Of a stretch of DNA of 64,000 bases, positions 1 through 8,638 are shown piece by piece (positions within the stretch are counted from its first letter, which is position 1; each line of letters starts with the position of its first letter). This stretch comes from Mangrovicoccus sp. HB161399. GTDB lineage: Bacteria > Pseudomonadota > Alphaproteobacteria > Rhodobacterales > Rhodobacteraceae. Position numbers and translations under genes: made by a program. The notes beneath the pieces are model-generated. The model was not told the origin of the DNA and did not search any database. It saw only the letters and a list, made by a program, of their open reading frames with translations. The stretch covers positions 1 through 64,000 of the forward strand of contig NZ_JAATVU010000024.1 in assembly GCF_013184745.1 (NCBI RefSeq), read 5' to 3'.

Positions 1-93
1 GACATTGGCAAGATCGACGCCGCTGCCATCCGCCTTCACGCGGACCTTCACGTTGTAGTCGATCACCCGCTTGACGGGCACGAGGATCTTCAT
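1..93 (-). CDS. etfB: Electron transfer flavoprotein beta subunit, N-terminal fragment
   Basis: Only the first 31 codons are in the window; the rest lies to the left. The start [20 protein letters not shown] is the typical EtfB N-terminus, which begins the AMP/FAD-side fold. EtfB pairs with EtfA and carries electrons from acyl-CoA dehydrogenases to ETF-ubiquinone oxidoreductase. An AAGGAG ribosome binding site lies just upstream of the ATG. It follows the acyl-CoA ligase gene on the same strand after about 100 bases, and two acyl-CoA dehydrogenases lie within 22 kb, which fits its role. Whether it has its own promoter is not clear. Confidence 0.85.
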   Translation of the reverse strand, partial: MKILVPVKRVIDYNVKVRVKADGSGVDLANV

Positions 94-194
94 CGGCAAC
101 TCCTTGAAAGTTCCGGGCCGCGGCCTGAAGCGCGGCTCCGGTCTGCGCGCCCTGCCGCTCCGGACAGGGAGGCGGCCACCTCGGGCGGGGCGGC

Positions 195-1676
195 TCAGCT
201 TTCCGCGAAATCGCGGATCATGGCCTTGCGCCGGATCTTGCCGAAGCCGTCACGGGGAAGGCTGTCGCAGAACCGCATGGTTTTCGGGACCTCGGCCGGG
301 GCAACGCGGCCCGACAGGAAGGCTGCGATCGACGCCTGGTCGGCGGCGGCGCCGGGCTTGGGAACGATGCAGGCCACGACTTTCTGTCCCCAATCGCGGT
401 CCTCGATGCCGAACACGACTGCGTCGGCGACATCGGGATGGGCGAGGAGCGCGGCTTCGATCCGCTCGGGATGGACCTTCACGCCGCCGGTATTGATCAC
501 GTCGTCGCAGCGCCCGTCGAGATAGAGATAGCCCTCGCCGTCGAGCCGCCCCATGTCGCCGATCGACTGGAAGCCGTCGGCATCGCGGCGCGGCGGTGGC
601 GCGTCAGGGCCGACATAGCTGCTGCGTCCCGCCACGCTGTGGGGGCGCATGAAGATCTCTCCGGATTGCCCAGCCGGCAGGTCGCGGCCGCCGGCATCCT
701 TGATCCGGATGTCGGTCTCGAAGCCGCGGCCCACCGAACCGCGATGCGTCAGCCACTCGGTCCCGGAAATCACCGTCTGCCCGGTATTCTCGCCGGAGCC
801 GTACATCTCGAAGACCCGCGCCGCGCCCAGCCGGCCGATCCAGGCCGCCTTCAGCCAGTCGGGACAGGGGGCGGCGGTGTGATAGAGCGAATGCAGGCTG
901 CCGAGGCTGGTGCTGCTTTCCTCCAGGTGGTCGAGCATCCGGACCAGCATGGTCGGCACCGCCATGACGAAGCCGACGCCGAAGCGGTCGATCGCCTGGA
1001 GCGCGCGCACCGGCTCGAAGCGCTCCATCAGGATCACCCGGTTGCCCTCGAAGAGCCCGTTCTGTGCCCAGGTCAGCGGCGCGTTATGCGACAGCGCCCC
1101 GAGCACCAGCTGGGTCTGATCCGCGCGGAAGCCGAGCGCCGGGGCGACATTGCCCCAGCTCGCGCCGGGGACACGGGTGAAGGGCTGGTCGTCGCACATC
1201 ATCTTGGGCAGGCCGGTCGAGCCGCCCGAGAGCACGATCTTGCCCGGGCAGGAAACCGCATCGGCAACCGGATCGCCCCCGGCCGCCGCCTCTGCCATCA
1301 GCGTGGCGATATCCGCATCGCCCTGCCCCGGCGCCGCGCCGATCCGCAGCCGCGCCTGCGCGCGGTCCTTCATCGTGGCCGCCGCCGACTCGGGCAGGCG
1401 CGGGTCGAGCACCATCGTCGTCGCGCCGAGCCGCCAGATCGCCAGCGTCAGCGCCACATGCGCCACCCCGTTCGGCAGCCCGTAGGCCACCGTGTCGCCC
1501 TGGCGGGTGCCGCGGGCGGCCAGCGCCCGGGCCACGCCATCGACAAGCGCATCGAGCCCGTCCCAGCCAAGCGCCTCCTCGGAGCCGTCCGCGCAGAGCA
1601 CGCGCAGCGCCTCGGCCGCGCCGCGCGCGCGGGCGAGCTCCCGCAGGCGGGCGCCATAGGTCATGGGACGGGACAT
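195..1676 (-). CDS. AMP-dependent acyl-CoA synthetase/ligase
   Basis: A 493-residue member of the ANL adenylating superfamily, expected to activate a carboxylic acid to its CoA thioester with ATP. The N-terminal part holds the phosphate-binding loop ([11 protein letters not shown]). The A5-type motif (EMYGSGE), the hinge region ([19 protein letters not shown]) and the C-terminal lysine region ([12 protein letters not shown]) follow in order. At 493 residues it is slightly shorter than typical ligases. The ATG at 1676 is chosen because it starts 2 bases after the stop of the DUF3830 gene and matches the family's usual N-terminus; the frame stays open far upstream but only as read-through. It is the last gene of the TRAP operon, so the imported acid is its likely substrate. 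The exact acid cannot be told. Confidence 0.88.
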   Translation of the reverse strand: MSRPMTYGARLRELARARGAAEALRVLCADGSEEALGWDGLDALVDGVARALAARGTRQGDTVAYGLPNGVAHVALTLAIWRLGATTMVLDPRLPESAAATMKDRAQARLRIGAAPGQGDADIATLMAEAAAGGDPVADAVSCPGKIVLSGGSTGLPKMMCDDQPFTRVPGASWGNVAPALGFRADQTQLVLGALSHNAPLTWAQNGLFEGNRVILMERFEPVRALQAIDRFGVGFVMAVPTMLVRMLDHLEESSTSLGSLHSLYHTAAPCPDWLKAAWIGRLGAARVFEMYGSGENTGQTVISGTEWLTHRGSVGRGFETDIRIKDAGGRDLPAGQSGEIFMRPHSVAGRSSYVGPDAPPPRRDADGFQSIGDMGRLDGEGYLYLDGRCDDVINTGGVKVHPERIEAALLAHPDVADAVVFGIEDRDWGQKVVACIVPKPGAAADQASIAAFLSGRVAPAEVPKTMRFCDSLPRDGFGKIRRKAMIRDFAES

Positions 1677-1678
1677 GC

Positions 1679-2086
1679 TCAGACCTCCTCGAACAGGATG
1701 TCCTGCGCGCCTTCCCACAGCACTTTCGGGCCGATTTCCTTCAGCTTGTCGAGGTTGGAGGTCAGCGTGATGAAATGGTTGCCCGCGAGCTGCCCCATCT
1801 TGGAGGCGAAGTTCACGCCGCCATAGGCCAGCAGGATCTCGGTCTCGCTGATGCCGCCGGGATAGAGCACGAACTGGCCCGGGGCGGGATAGCTGGTGTG
1901 GTTCTCGTAGCCGACGCCGAAATCGGTCTCGCCGAGCGGAATCCAGACGCCCTCGCCCGACCAGCGGACATGGACGACCTTGGAGCGGTAGGGCATTTGC
2001 GCGCGGAAGGCGGCGACGGTCTGCGGCGCGTCGTCTTCGAAGCGGGCGTCGAATTCGATCCCGGCGATGGTGACCTTGAGAGCCAT
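1679..2086 (-). CDS. DUF3830 family protein (cyclophilin-like fold)
   Basis: 135 residues, no signal peptide or membrane segment. The sequence resembles DUF3830 proteins: an N-terminal strand region MALKVTIAGIEFDARFEDDA, a central W-x-GEG-WIPLGE segment and GQFVLYPGG. Members have a cyclophilin-like beta barrel, and no reaction is established for them. It lies between the TRAP permease gene and the acyl-CoA ligase, with 2 bases to the ligase. This close coupling suggests a role in processing or binding the imported acid, which is inference from position only. Confidence 0.8.
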   Translation of the reverse strand: MALKVTIAGIEFDARFEDDAPQTVAAFRAQMPYRSKVVHVRWSGEGVWIPLGETDFGVGYENHTSYPAPGQFVLYPGGISETEILLAYGGVNFASKMGQLAGNHFITLTSNLDKLKEIGPKVLWEGAQDILFEEV

Positions 2087-2104
2087 TGTTGTGTCTTTCC
2101 TTGG

Positions 2105-3391
2105 CTAGTTGGCGAGACCGGCGAGCCGCGGCAGAAGCAGCGACACCGCGGGCACGAACGTGATCAGGACGAGCATGACGAACATGCCCAGGAGGGGAAG
2201 CGCAAGCTTGCGCGATACTTGCAGCACCGAGCGCCCGGCCACCGAGGAGGAGACGAAGAGCGCGATGCCATAGGGCGGCGTCACCGTGCCGATGGCGCAG
2301 TTGAACACCACCAGCAGCGAGAAATGCAGCGGATCGACCCCGAAATGGGTGGCGATGGGCAGCAGCACCGGGACGAGGATCAGGATCGCCGCGATGGTCT
2401 CCATGAACATGCCGACGACCAGGAACAGGATATTGGCGATGACCAGGAAGACGAAGCGGTTCGGCGCCACCGAGGTGATCCAGTCGCCCAGCATCTGCGG
2501 CACGTTGGCATTGGCGATGAGCCAGGAGAACACGCTCGCCGTGCCGATGATCAGCATGACCGCCGCGCTCAGCGACACGGTGCGCAGCACCAGCGACGGC
2601 AGGCGGCGGAAGTCGAGATCGCGGTAGACGAAACCGCCGATGACGAGCCCGTAGAACCCGGCGATCGCTGCCGCCTCGGTCGGGGTGAAGACGCCGCCGA
2701 GGATGCCGCCGAGGATGAAGACCGGCATGCCGGCCGCGGGCAGCGCCGCCCAGCCGGTGCGCAGCAGGCGGCGGAACGTGAAGGGCTCGGTCTCGCGATA
2801 GGCGGGGCCGCCCTTGCGCGCATGGAGCCACGAGATGGCCATCAGCATCAGGATGCAGGCGATGCCGGGCACCACGCCCGACAGGAAGAGCGCGCCGATC
2901 GAGACATTCGAGACGACCGCGAGGATCACCATGGTCAGGCTCGGCGGGATCACCTGGGCGAGCGCGCCCGCGCAGGCGATGACGGCCGCGCCGAAATCGG
3001 TGTCATAGCCGCGGCGGCGCAGCTGCGGCTGCATGATCGCCGAGATCGCGGCGACGTCCGCCGAGCCCGAGCCCGAGATCGCGGCCAGCCCCGCGGCGGC
3101 GACGCAGGCGACCTGCAGCAGGCTGCCGACCATCCAGCCGATCAGCGCCGAGGCGAAATCGACGATCCGCCGCGAGATGCCGCCGGCATCCATGATCACG
3201 CCGCAGAAGACGAAGAACGGGATCGCCATCAGCGTGAAGCTGTTCAGCCCGGCAAAGACCCGCTGGCTGACGATGGTCAGGGGCACATCGGTGGCGGCAA
3301 GGAGCGTGATGACCGCCGAGGCGCCCAGCACGAAGACGATCGGAACGCCGAGGGCCAGCAGCCCGAAGAAGGCAAGCGCGATGACGGCCAT
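2105..3391 (-). CDS. dctM: TRAP transporter large permease DctM
   Basis: A 428-residue, highly hydrophobic protein with the DctM/TRAP-T 12-helix family pattern, including FFVFCGVIMDAGG, SGSGSADVAAI and the PPYGIALFV motif near the C-terminus. It is the inner-membrane translocating subunit of a secondary transporter that takes up organic acids with sodium or protons. Its ATG overlaps the stop of the DctQ gene (ATGA), so translation is probably coupled. The next gene downstream starts about 18 bases on. Length is normal for the family. Confidence 0.93.
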   Translation of the reverse strand: MAVIALAFFGLLALGVPIVFVLGASAVITLLAATDVPLTIVSQRVFAGLNSFTLMAIPFFVFCGVIMDAGGISRRIVDFASALIGWMVGSLLQVACVAAAGLAAISGSGSADVAAISAIMQPQLRRRGYDTDFGAAVIACAGALAQVIPPSLTMVILAVVSNVSIGALFLSGVVPGIACILMLMAISWLHARKGGPAYRETEPFTFRRLLRTGWAALPAAGMPVFILGGILGGVFTPTEAAAIAGFYGLVIGGFVYRDLDFRRLPSLVLRTVSLSAAVMLIIGTASVFSWLIANANVPQMLGDWITSVAPNRFVFLVIANILFLVVGMFMETIAAILILVPVLLPIATHFGVDPLHFSLLVVFNCAIGTVTPPYGIALFVSSSVAGRSVLQVSRKLALPLLGMFVMLVLITFVPAVSLLLPRLAGLAN

Positions 3392-3915
3392 CAGGCGGCC
3401 TCCTCGTCGATGGAGGGTTCGGGGAAGGGATCGGACCAGCGCCGCGCCAGCGCGAGCAGCGCCTCGAGCGCTATGTAGGCGGCTCCGGCAGGCAGGCACC
3501 AGTACATGTATTTCATCGGGATGCGCAGCGCGGGCGAGGTCTGGAAGGCGCCCATCTTGATCAGCGGGCCGGCATTGGTGCCGAGCACCCAGAGAAAGCC
3601 GAGCGTCACCGCGGCGATGATGACCAGCAGCACCCGCTGGGCGGGCAGCGGCAGCGCGGCCGGGAGCATGTCGATGGCAACGTGCTGGCTGCGGGCGATA
3701 GCGACGCCCGACCCCAGCAGCACCAGCCAGATCTGGCAGAAGGTCGCGATCTCCGAGGCCGGGGCAATCGAGTAGCCGAAGAGATAGCGGCCGCCGACCT
3801 GCACGAGGACCGATGCCATCATCACCGCGAAGAGCGCGATGACAACGGCCGAGACGGCGTGGCGCAGGGGGAGGCAGAGGCGTTCGATCAGTCGGATCAT
3901 CGGATGGTCTCGCAT
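3391..3915 (-). CDS. dctQ: TRAP transporter small permease DctQ
   Basis: 174 residues with about four membrane helices, the usual DctQ architecture. The segment around GSGVAIARSQHVAIDMLP matches the conserved G-x-ALR-x-x-x-H-V-x-V-D region of the family. It forms the membrane complex with the adjacent DctM. The start at 3915 gives MRDHPMIRLIERL; the internal Met at 3900 is an equally good start, because neither has a clear ribosome binding site. Its stop overlaps the dctM start. Confidence 0.9.
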   Translation of the reverse strand: MRDHPMIRLIERLCLPLRHAVSAVVIALFAVMMASVLVQVGGRYLFGYSIAPASEIATFCQIWLVLLGSGVAIARSQHVAIDMLPAALPLPAQRVLLVIIAAVTLGFLWVLGTNAGPLIKMGAFQTSPALRIPMKYMYWCLPAGAAYIALEALLALARRWSDPFPEPSIDEEAA

Positions 3916-3966
3916 GGAAGGCCCGGCCGGGAGTGCTCCGGCCGGGCGGATGGGTTCAGGCGGGGA

Positions 3967-4944
3967 TCACTCGACCGACTGCACCAGGTCGAAGATCTGC
4001 TTCTGCGCGTCGGACTGGACGAACTCTGCCTGGATCGGCGCGGCGGCCTCGCGGAACGGCGCCAGATCGGGATGGGTGACGGTCACGCCGGCCTCTTCGA
4101 GCTTGCCGAAGGTGGCGTCGTCGCTGTCGCGGTAGGCCTTGCGCTGGAAGCTCCCGGCCTCGGTCCCGGCCTCGTCGAGCGCGGCCTTCACGTCGTCGGG
4201 CAGCGCCTCGTAGGCGGCCTCGCCCATGATCACCGGCGCGACCAGTTCCAGCCAGCCGACCATCGCCCAGTCGGGCGCGACCTCGTAGAACTTCTTGGCG
4301 TAGTAGTTGGTGTTGGCGGCTTCGGCGCCGTCGACCACGCCGGTTTCGAGCCCGCCATAGAGCTCGGTATAGGCCATCGGGGTCGGGTTGGCGCCGAAAG
4401 CCTTGAAGGCCTCGACATGCGCCGGGTTCTGCATGGTGCGGATCTTCAGCCCGTCGAGATCGGCCATGGTCTCGACCGGCGATTTCGACATGATGTGGCG
4501 CGTGCCGGCCGAGAAGAAGGTGATCAGGTGGAAGCCCTTGGCCTTCAGGCTCTCGGAGACGGCGGCGACCACGGCCGGATCGGCCAGGGCGCGGTCCATC
4601 TGCAGGCTGTCCTTGAACAGGAAGGGCAGCGAGAAGACCGACAGGTCGGGGTCGAAATTGGCCAGGGTCTCGTTGGCGGTCACGGCGATGTCGACCGTGC
4701 CCATCTGGGTGCCCTGGATGCTCTCCATCTCGTCGCCGAGCTGGGCATTGGCATAGACCTCGATCGTGGCCTTGCCGCCGGTCGCCTCGGACAGCAGCTC
4801 CGCCATCTTCTCCATGCCGAGCCCGTAGGGTTCGTCGGCATTGGCATTGTGGCTGGCCTTCAGCACGATCTCCTGCGCGAAGGCGGCCGGGGCCACGAGG
4901 GCGGTCGCCGAGGCGAGGCAGAGGGCGAGGGTCTTCAGTTTCAT
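3967..4944 (-). CDS. dctP: TRAP transporter substrate-binding protein DctP
   Basis: 325 residues: a signal peptide (MKLKTLALCLASATALVAPA, cleavage after AFA) and a periplasmic DctP domain. The segment KIRTMQNPAHVEAF contains the arginine that in TRAP binding proteins makes a salt bridge to the ligand carboxylate, and GVVDGAE is the usual family signature. The protein captures a carboxylate and delivers it to DctQM, which are encoded just downstream. It is clearly paralogous to the DctP at 11829-12791. It follows the DHDPS-like gene by 17 bases. The ligand is not identifiable by eye. Confidence 0.92.
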   Translation of the reverse strand: MKLKTLALCLASATALVAPAAFAQEIVLKASHNANADEPYGLGMEKMAELLSEATGGKATIEVYANAQLGDEMESIQGTQMGTVDIAVTANETLANFDPDLSVFSLPFLFKDSLQMDRALADPAVVAAVSESLKAKGFHLITFFSAGTRHIMSKSPVETMADLDGLKIRTMQNPAHVEAFKAFGANPTPMAYTELYGGLETGVVDGAEAANTNYYAKKFYEVAPDWAMVGWLELVAPVIMGEAAYEALPDDVKAALDEAGTEAGSFQRKAYRDSDDATFGKLEEAGVTVTHPDLAPFREAAAPIQAEFVQSDAQKQIFDLVQSVE

Positions 4945-4961
4945 GGTCTTGTCCTTGTCAC

Positions 4962-5855
4962 TCACTGTTGGTCGTCTTTGCCCGGGATCATCCCCAGGTC
5001 GTTCAGGATCGCCTCGAGCCGCGCGCGCGGCGCCTCGGGCAGCGGCAGGCGCGGCGGCCGCGGATCGCCCATCGGACGGCCGGTCATCGCCATCGCCGCC
5101 TTGGTCGCGGAGACATAGAGATCGCCCGCCAGCGCGTTGATCAGCGGCAGCGATTTCAGGTAGAGCGCCCGCCCGGCCTCGTACTCCCCGGCCTTCGTCC
5201 TCTCGAAGGTCTCGGCCGAGAGCCGCGGCGCGATGTTCGACATCACCGAGGAATAGCCCTCGGCGCCCGCCAGGTAGCTTTCCCAGGGGTAGTAGCCGGC
5301 GAAGACCGTCATCCGGCCCTTGCAGAGGTCGAGGAGCTCGGTGACGCGGTGGACGTTCTTCGAGGTGTCCTTGATGTAGCGGATATTGTCGATTTCCGAG
5401 AGCCGCGCGACCAGCGGGGCGGTCAGGTCGACATTCGCCGTGAACGGATTGTTGTAGAGCATCACCGGGATCGACAGCGCCTCGGCCACCTTGCGGAAAT
5501 GCACGACAAGCTCGTCCTCGGTCGGGCTCGAATAGTAGGGCGGCACCAGCATGACGCCATCCGCGCCAAGAGCCTCGGCCTCGCGCGACAGCGCCACCGC
5601 CTCGTCGGTCCATTCCGCGGCGGTGCCGATCAGCACCGGCACCCGGCCCGCCGCCTGGTCGATCACCGTGGTGGCGACCGCCGTGCGCTCGTCGCGGGTC
5701 AGCGACAGGAACTCGCCGGTCGAGCCCAGCGGGATCAGACCGTGCACGCCCTCGGCGATCTGCCAGTCGACATAGCTGCGCAGCGCCGCGTGATCGACGG
5801 CGCCTGCCGCGTCAAAGGGCGTGACGCATACCGTGTAGCTGCCTTGGAACCTCAT
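4962..5855 (-). CDS. Dihydrodipicolinate synthase/N-acetylneuraminate lyase family protein
   Basis: 297 residues, class I aldolase barrel. It keeps the canonical family residues: GSTGE at 44-48, the catalytic tyrosine in LYNNP (Tyr134) and the Schiff-base lysine in YIKD (Lys162). Members make or cleave carbon-carbon bonds next to a 2-oxo acid, or dehydrate sugar acids. The start at 5855 is preferred over upstream in-frame codons because AGGAAGGA sits directly before it. It is the first gene of the leftward TRAP operon, so it probably acts on the imported compound and is not the housekeeping lysine-pathway enzyme. The true substrate is unknown. Confidence 0.88.
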   Translation of the reverse strand: MRFQGSYTVCVTPFDAAGAVDHAALRSYVDWQIAEGVHGLIPLGSTGEFLSLTRDERTAVATTVIDQAAGRVPVLIGTAAEWTDEAVALSREAEALGADGVMLVPPYYSSPTEDELVVHFRKVAEALSIPVMLYNNPFTANVDLTAPLVARLSEIDNIRYIKDTSKNVHRVTELLDLCKGRMTVFAGYYPWESYLAGAEGYSSVMSNIAPRLSAETFERTKAGEYEAGRALYLKSLPLINALAGDLYVSATKAAMAMTGRPMGDPRPPRLPLPEAPRARLEAILNDLGMIPGKDDQQ

Positions 5856-5892
5856 CCGGTCCTTCCTGATTTTTGTGATCCAAACATGTTGC

Positions 5893-5915
5893 AATCATCC
5901 ATGATTTGATCAGAT
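5893..5915. promoter_or_regulatory. Candidate operator in the divergent promoter region
   Basis: The 121-base gap between the two divergent operons holds the perfect inverted repeat AATCAT-CC-ATGATT (5893-5906). Directly next to it is ATTTGATCAGAT (5904-5915), whose reverse complement recurs at 6353. A GntR-family regulator is encoded in the rightward operon and is the natural candidate to bind here. No binding is proven. Confidence 0.5.
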
Positions 5916-5976
5916 ATGGTGTCAACTGGCAGTTTTCGGATCGCAACTACTGCTGCCATCAGACAAGGAGTTCCCC

Positions 5977-6342
5977 ATGCCTTTCATCGAAGTCACCGAC
6001 TCTGGCCCGGATCAGGAAAAGCGGGCGGTTGCGGCCTCCGGCATGACCGATGGTCTGTGCCAGGCCTTCGGAATCAAGCCGGAAATCGTGACGGTCTATT
6101 ATAATTCCGCCCCCTGCTATTCCTACGCACATGCCGGAATCTTTGGCGAAAATGCCGAAATCTTCCGCATCTTCATAAAAGTGCACGCCTTCCCGCGCGA
6201 CGCCGCGATGAAGGCCGAAGCCGCCCGCGCGATCACCGATGCCGCCGTTGCCGCTTATGGCGCCGCGCCGAAGGAGGTCATCGTCTACTTCTTCGACACC
6301 CTGCCCTCCGATGCGTTCCACGCCGGGACCGCGCAGGGCTGA
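5977..6342 (+). CDS. Tautomerase family protein (4-oxalocrotonate tautomerase-like)
   Basis: 121 residues. After removal of the initiator Met the protein begins PFIEV, giving the N-terminal catalytic proline that defines the tautomerase superfamily. The length is about twice that of the 62-residue 4-oxalocrotonate tautomerase, as in fused two-domain or MIF-like members. The second half repeats the strand-helix-strand pattern (VIVYFFDTLPSDAF). An AGGAG site precedes the ATG. It is the first gene of the rightward operon and could shift a double bond or keto-enol form of the imported substrate. The specific reaction is inference. Confidence 0.8.
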   Translation: MPFIEVTDSGPDQEKRAVAASGMTDGLCQAFGIKPEIVTVYYNSAPCYSYAHAGIFGENAEIFRIFIKVHAFPRDAAMKAEAARAITDAAVAAYGAAPKEVIVYFFDTLPSDAFHAGTAQG

Positions 6343-6352
6343 GCTCGCAAAA

Positions 6353-6364
6353 ATCTGATCACAT
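6353..6364. promoter_or_regulatory. Second copy of the ATCTGATCA motif
   Basis: ATCTGATCACAT lies in the 46-base gap before the acyl-CoA dehydrogenase gene. It matches 11 of 12 bases of the reverse complement of 5904-5915 in the divergent promoter. It is a possible second binding site for the GntR regulator encoded at 7982-8638. Confidence 0.35.
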
Positions 6365-6388
6365 CCCGAATCCCACAGGAGATCCCGT

Positions 6389-7531
6389 TTGGACCGCTTT
6401 CTGAGTGAAGAGTGCCGCATGGTGCGCGATACCGCCCGCCGCCTTTCCGAAGAGGTCGTGGCCCCCGCCGCGGCCCGCATCGACCGCGAGGACGTGTTTC
6501 CCCGCGACGTCTACACCGCCCTGGCCGGGCAGGGCCTGTTCGGCGTCGCGCTGCGCGAGGAGGCCGGCGGCGTCGGCATGGACGCGCTGACCGCCTGCGT
6601 CGTCATGGAGGAAATCGCCCGCGGCTCCGGCGCCGTCGGCAATGCCTTCGCCATCCCGGTCGAGGCGGCGCTGTTTCTCGACCATCACGGCACCGACCAT
6701 CACCGCCAGTGGATTCCCGGCATCCTCGAGGGCTCCGTGATTCCCGCCACCGCCGTGACCGAGCCCGATCACGGCTCCGATGTCGCCGCGATGAAGACCA
6801 CCGCGCGGCGCGACGGCGATGACTACGTGATCAAGGGCTCGAAAGCCTGGGTCACCTTCGGCCAGGTCGCCGATATCGTCATGGTCTTCGCCAAGACCGA
6901 CCCTGAGGCGGGACACAGGGGCATCTCCTGCATTCTCGTCGAGACCGACCGTCCCGGCGTGATCCGCGGCAAGTCCGAGGATCTGCTCGGCATGCACGGG
7001 CTGGCCGAATGCCAGATCGCCTTCGACGAGGTGCGCGTGCCGGTGGCCAACCTGATCGGGCCGGAGCATGGCGCCTTCAAGATGGCCATGGAGAACTTCA
7101 ACTTCTCGCGGCTGATGATGTCCTCGATGGCGCTCGGCATGGCGCAGGCGGGGATGGAGGATGCCATCGCCTATGCCACCGACCGCCGGCAGTTCGGCAA
7201 GCCGATCTTCCAGCATCAGGCGATCCAGTTCATGATCGCCGACATGGCCAAGGACATCGCGGCGGCGCGCCTGCTGATCCATCACGCCGCCCGGCTCTAC
7301 GACATGGGCCAGCCCATCGCGATGGAGGCGGCGCAGGCCAAGCTCTTCACCACCGACATGGCCCAGACCCATATTTCCAACGCCTTGCAGATCCATGGCG
7401 GCAACGGCTATTCCCGGGAATACCGCGTGGAGCGCCTGTTCCGCGATGTCCGGCTCAGCCAGATCTACGAAGGCACCAACCAGATCCAGCGCATGATCAT
7501 CGCGCGGCAAGTGGAGAAGCAGTACGCATGA
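6389..7531 (+). CDS. Acyl-CoA dehydrogenase
   Basis: 380 residues, a full-length acyl-CoA dehydrogenase with N-terminal helical, middle beta and C-terminal helical domains. Visible motifs are TAVTEPDHGSD in the FAD/substrate region, GKAWVTFGQ-like strands, DRRQFGKPIFQHQ and the C-terminal YEGTNQIQRM with the catalytic Glu position filled. It oxidises an acyl-CoA to the enoyl-CoA and passes electrons to ETF, whose beta subunit gene is at the left edge of the window. The start is TTG at 6389, supported by AGGAG 7 bases upstream and by alignment of the N-terminus. Its stop overlaps the next start (ATGA). Confidence 0.92.
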   Translation: MDRFLSEECRMVRDTARRLSEEVVAPAAARIDREDVFPRDVYTALAGQGLFGVALREEAGGVGMDALTACVVMEEIARGSGAVGNAFAIPVEAALFLDHHGTDHHRQWIPGILEGSVIPATAVTEPDHGSDVAAMKTTARRDGDDYVIKGSKAWVTFGQVADIVMVFAKTDPEAGHRGISCILVETDRPGVIRGKSEDLLGMHGLAECQIAFDEVRVPVANLIGPEHGAFKMAMENFNFSRLMMSSMALGMAQAGMEDAIAYATDRRQFGKPIFQHQAIQFMIADMAKDIAAARLLIHHAARLYDMGQPIAMEAAQAKLFTTDMAQTHISNALQIHGGNGYSREYRVERLFRDVRLSQIYEGTNQIQRMIIARQVEKQYA

Positions 7532-7971
7532 GCCTCTGGTTCGAAGACATCGGGATCGGGGACAGCCACGTCACCGCCTCGCATCTGGTCACGGAGGCCG
7601 ATATCGCGGCCTTCTGCGATCTCACCCGCGACCATCACCCGCTGCATACGGATGCGGACTATGCCCGCGCCCAGGGATTCCCGGGGATCATCGCCCACGG
7701 GCTCTACGGGCTGGCGCTGATGGAGGGGCTGAAGACCGAGCTGAAGCTCTACGAGGAAAGCTCCATCGCCTCGCTCGGCTGGAACGAGGTGCGCTTCGTC
7801 CGGCCGGTGGTGGCCGGCGACCGCGTGCATGTCGAGATGCGCTTCACCTCGAAGCGGCCAAGCGCCAGCCGCCCGGCCGGGGTGGTGACCGAGGCGGTGG
7901 ACCTGTGCTTCGCGGACGGCACCAGGGCGATTACCGCCGAGCATGTCTCCCTCGTCAAGACGCGCGGCTGA
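7528..7971 (+). CDS. MaoC family (hot-dog) enoyl-CoA hydratase
   Basis: 147 residues, a single hot-dog fold. The segment LTRDHHPLHTDADYA corresponds to the MaoC/R-hydratase active-site motif with its Asp and His, and GIIAHGLYG follows as usual. It would hydrate the enoyl-CoA made by the dehydrogenase encoded immediately upstream, with which it shares an ATGA overlap. The start lies inside a longer open frame; the overlap and the family N-terminus fix it at 7528. Confidence 0.88.
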   Translation: MSLWFEDIGIGDSHVTASHLVTEADIAAFCDLTRDHHPLHTDADYARAQGFPGIIAHGLYGLALMEGLKTELKLYEESSIASLGWNEVRFVRPVVAGDRVHVEMRFTSKRPSASRPAGVVTEAVDLCFADGTRAITAEHVSLVKTRG

Positions 7972-7981
7972 GGGGGCGGAG

Positions 7982-8638
7982 ATGGCACAGGATGGCGGCC
8001 AGAATTCGGTCGAGCAGGCAACCCAGCGCATCCGCGAGGGCATTCTCACCGGGGAGTTCACTTCGGGGGCGCGGCTGAAGACAGCCGAGCTGGCGGCAAA
8101 GCTCGGATTTTCCTCCATGCCCCTGCGCGAGGCGCTGCGGAAGCTGGAGGGCGAGGGGCTGGTGGAAATCGAGCCCAACCGCGGCGCCACCGTGCGCCAG
8201 CTCGACCAGGGCTTCGTCAGCGACCTCTACGAGCTGAACACCGAGATCCGGATCTTCTCCGTGCGCCGCGGCATGCCGCATCTGACGCTGGAGCGGATCC
8301 GCGAGCTGGAGTCGCTGGCCGCCGCCTATCGCGGGCATCTCGAGGCGGGCGAGGACGAGGCGGCGCTGGTGGCCAACCGCCGCTTCAACGTCCGGCTGGT
8401 GGAATTCGGCGGCAACCGCGAGGCGCTGCGGGTCTTCGAGCGCGGCTGGGACATCATCTTCTCCTTCCGCCGCAGCTTCGGCTACGGCAGCGGACGGCGG
8501 CGCATCATGGCCGACGAGCTGCAGCTGCTGCTCGACGCGATGCGGCGGCAGGACCTGGTGGCGGCCGAGGCGATCCTCCGGATGCAGAACGCAGCGATGA
8601 TGGACGACCTGGTCGCCCGCCTGCCGCGGAAGGGCTAG
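7982..8638 (+). CDS. GntR family transcriptional regulator (FCD type)
   Basis: 218 residues. The N-terminal winged helix covers about residues 8-75 (IREGILTGEF, AELAAKLGFSSMPLREALR, GLVEIEPNRGATVRQ), typical of GntR. A C-terminal all-helical FCD-like ligand domain follows, with conserved helices around FNVRLVEFGGNREALRVFE. Such proteins usually repress carboxylate catabolic operons and are released by an acid ligand. It ends the rightward operon, so it probably controls both divergent operons through the palindromes near 5893 and 6353. The ATG at 7982 follows a GGGGGCGGAG run. Confidence 0.9.
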   Translation: MAQDGGQNSVEQATQRIREGILTGEFTSGARLKTAELAAKLGFSSMPLREALRKLEGEGLVEIEPNRGATVRQLDQGFVSDLYELNTEIRIFSVRRGMPHLTLERIRELESLAAAYRGHLEAGEDEAALVANRRFNVRLVEFGGNREALRVFERGWDIIFSFRRSFGYGSGRRRIMADELQLLLDAMRRQDLVAAEAILRMQNAAMMDDLVARLPRKG

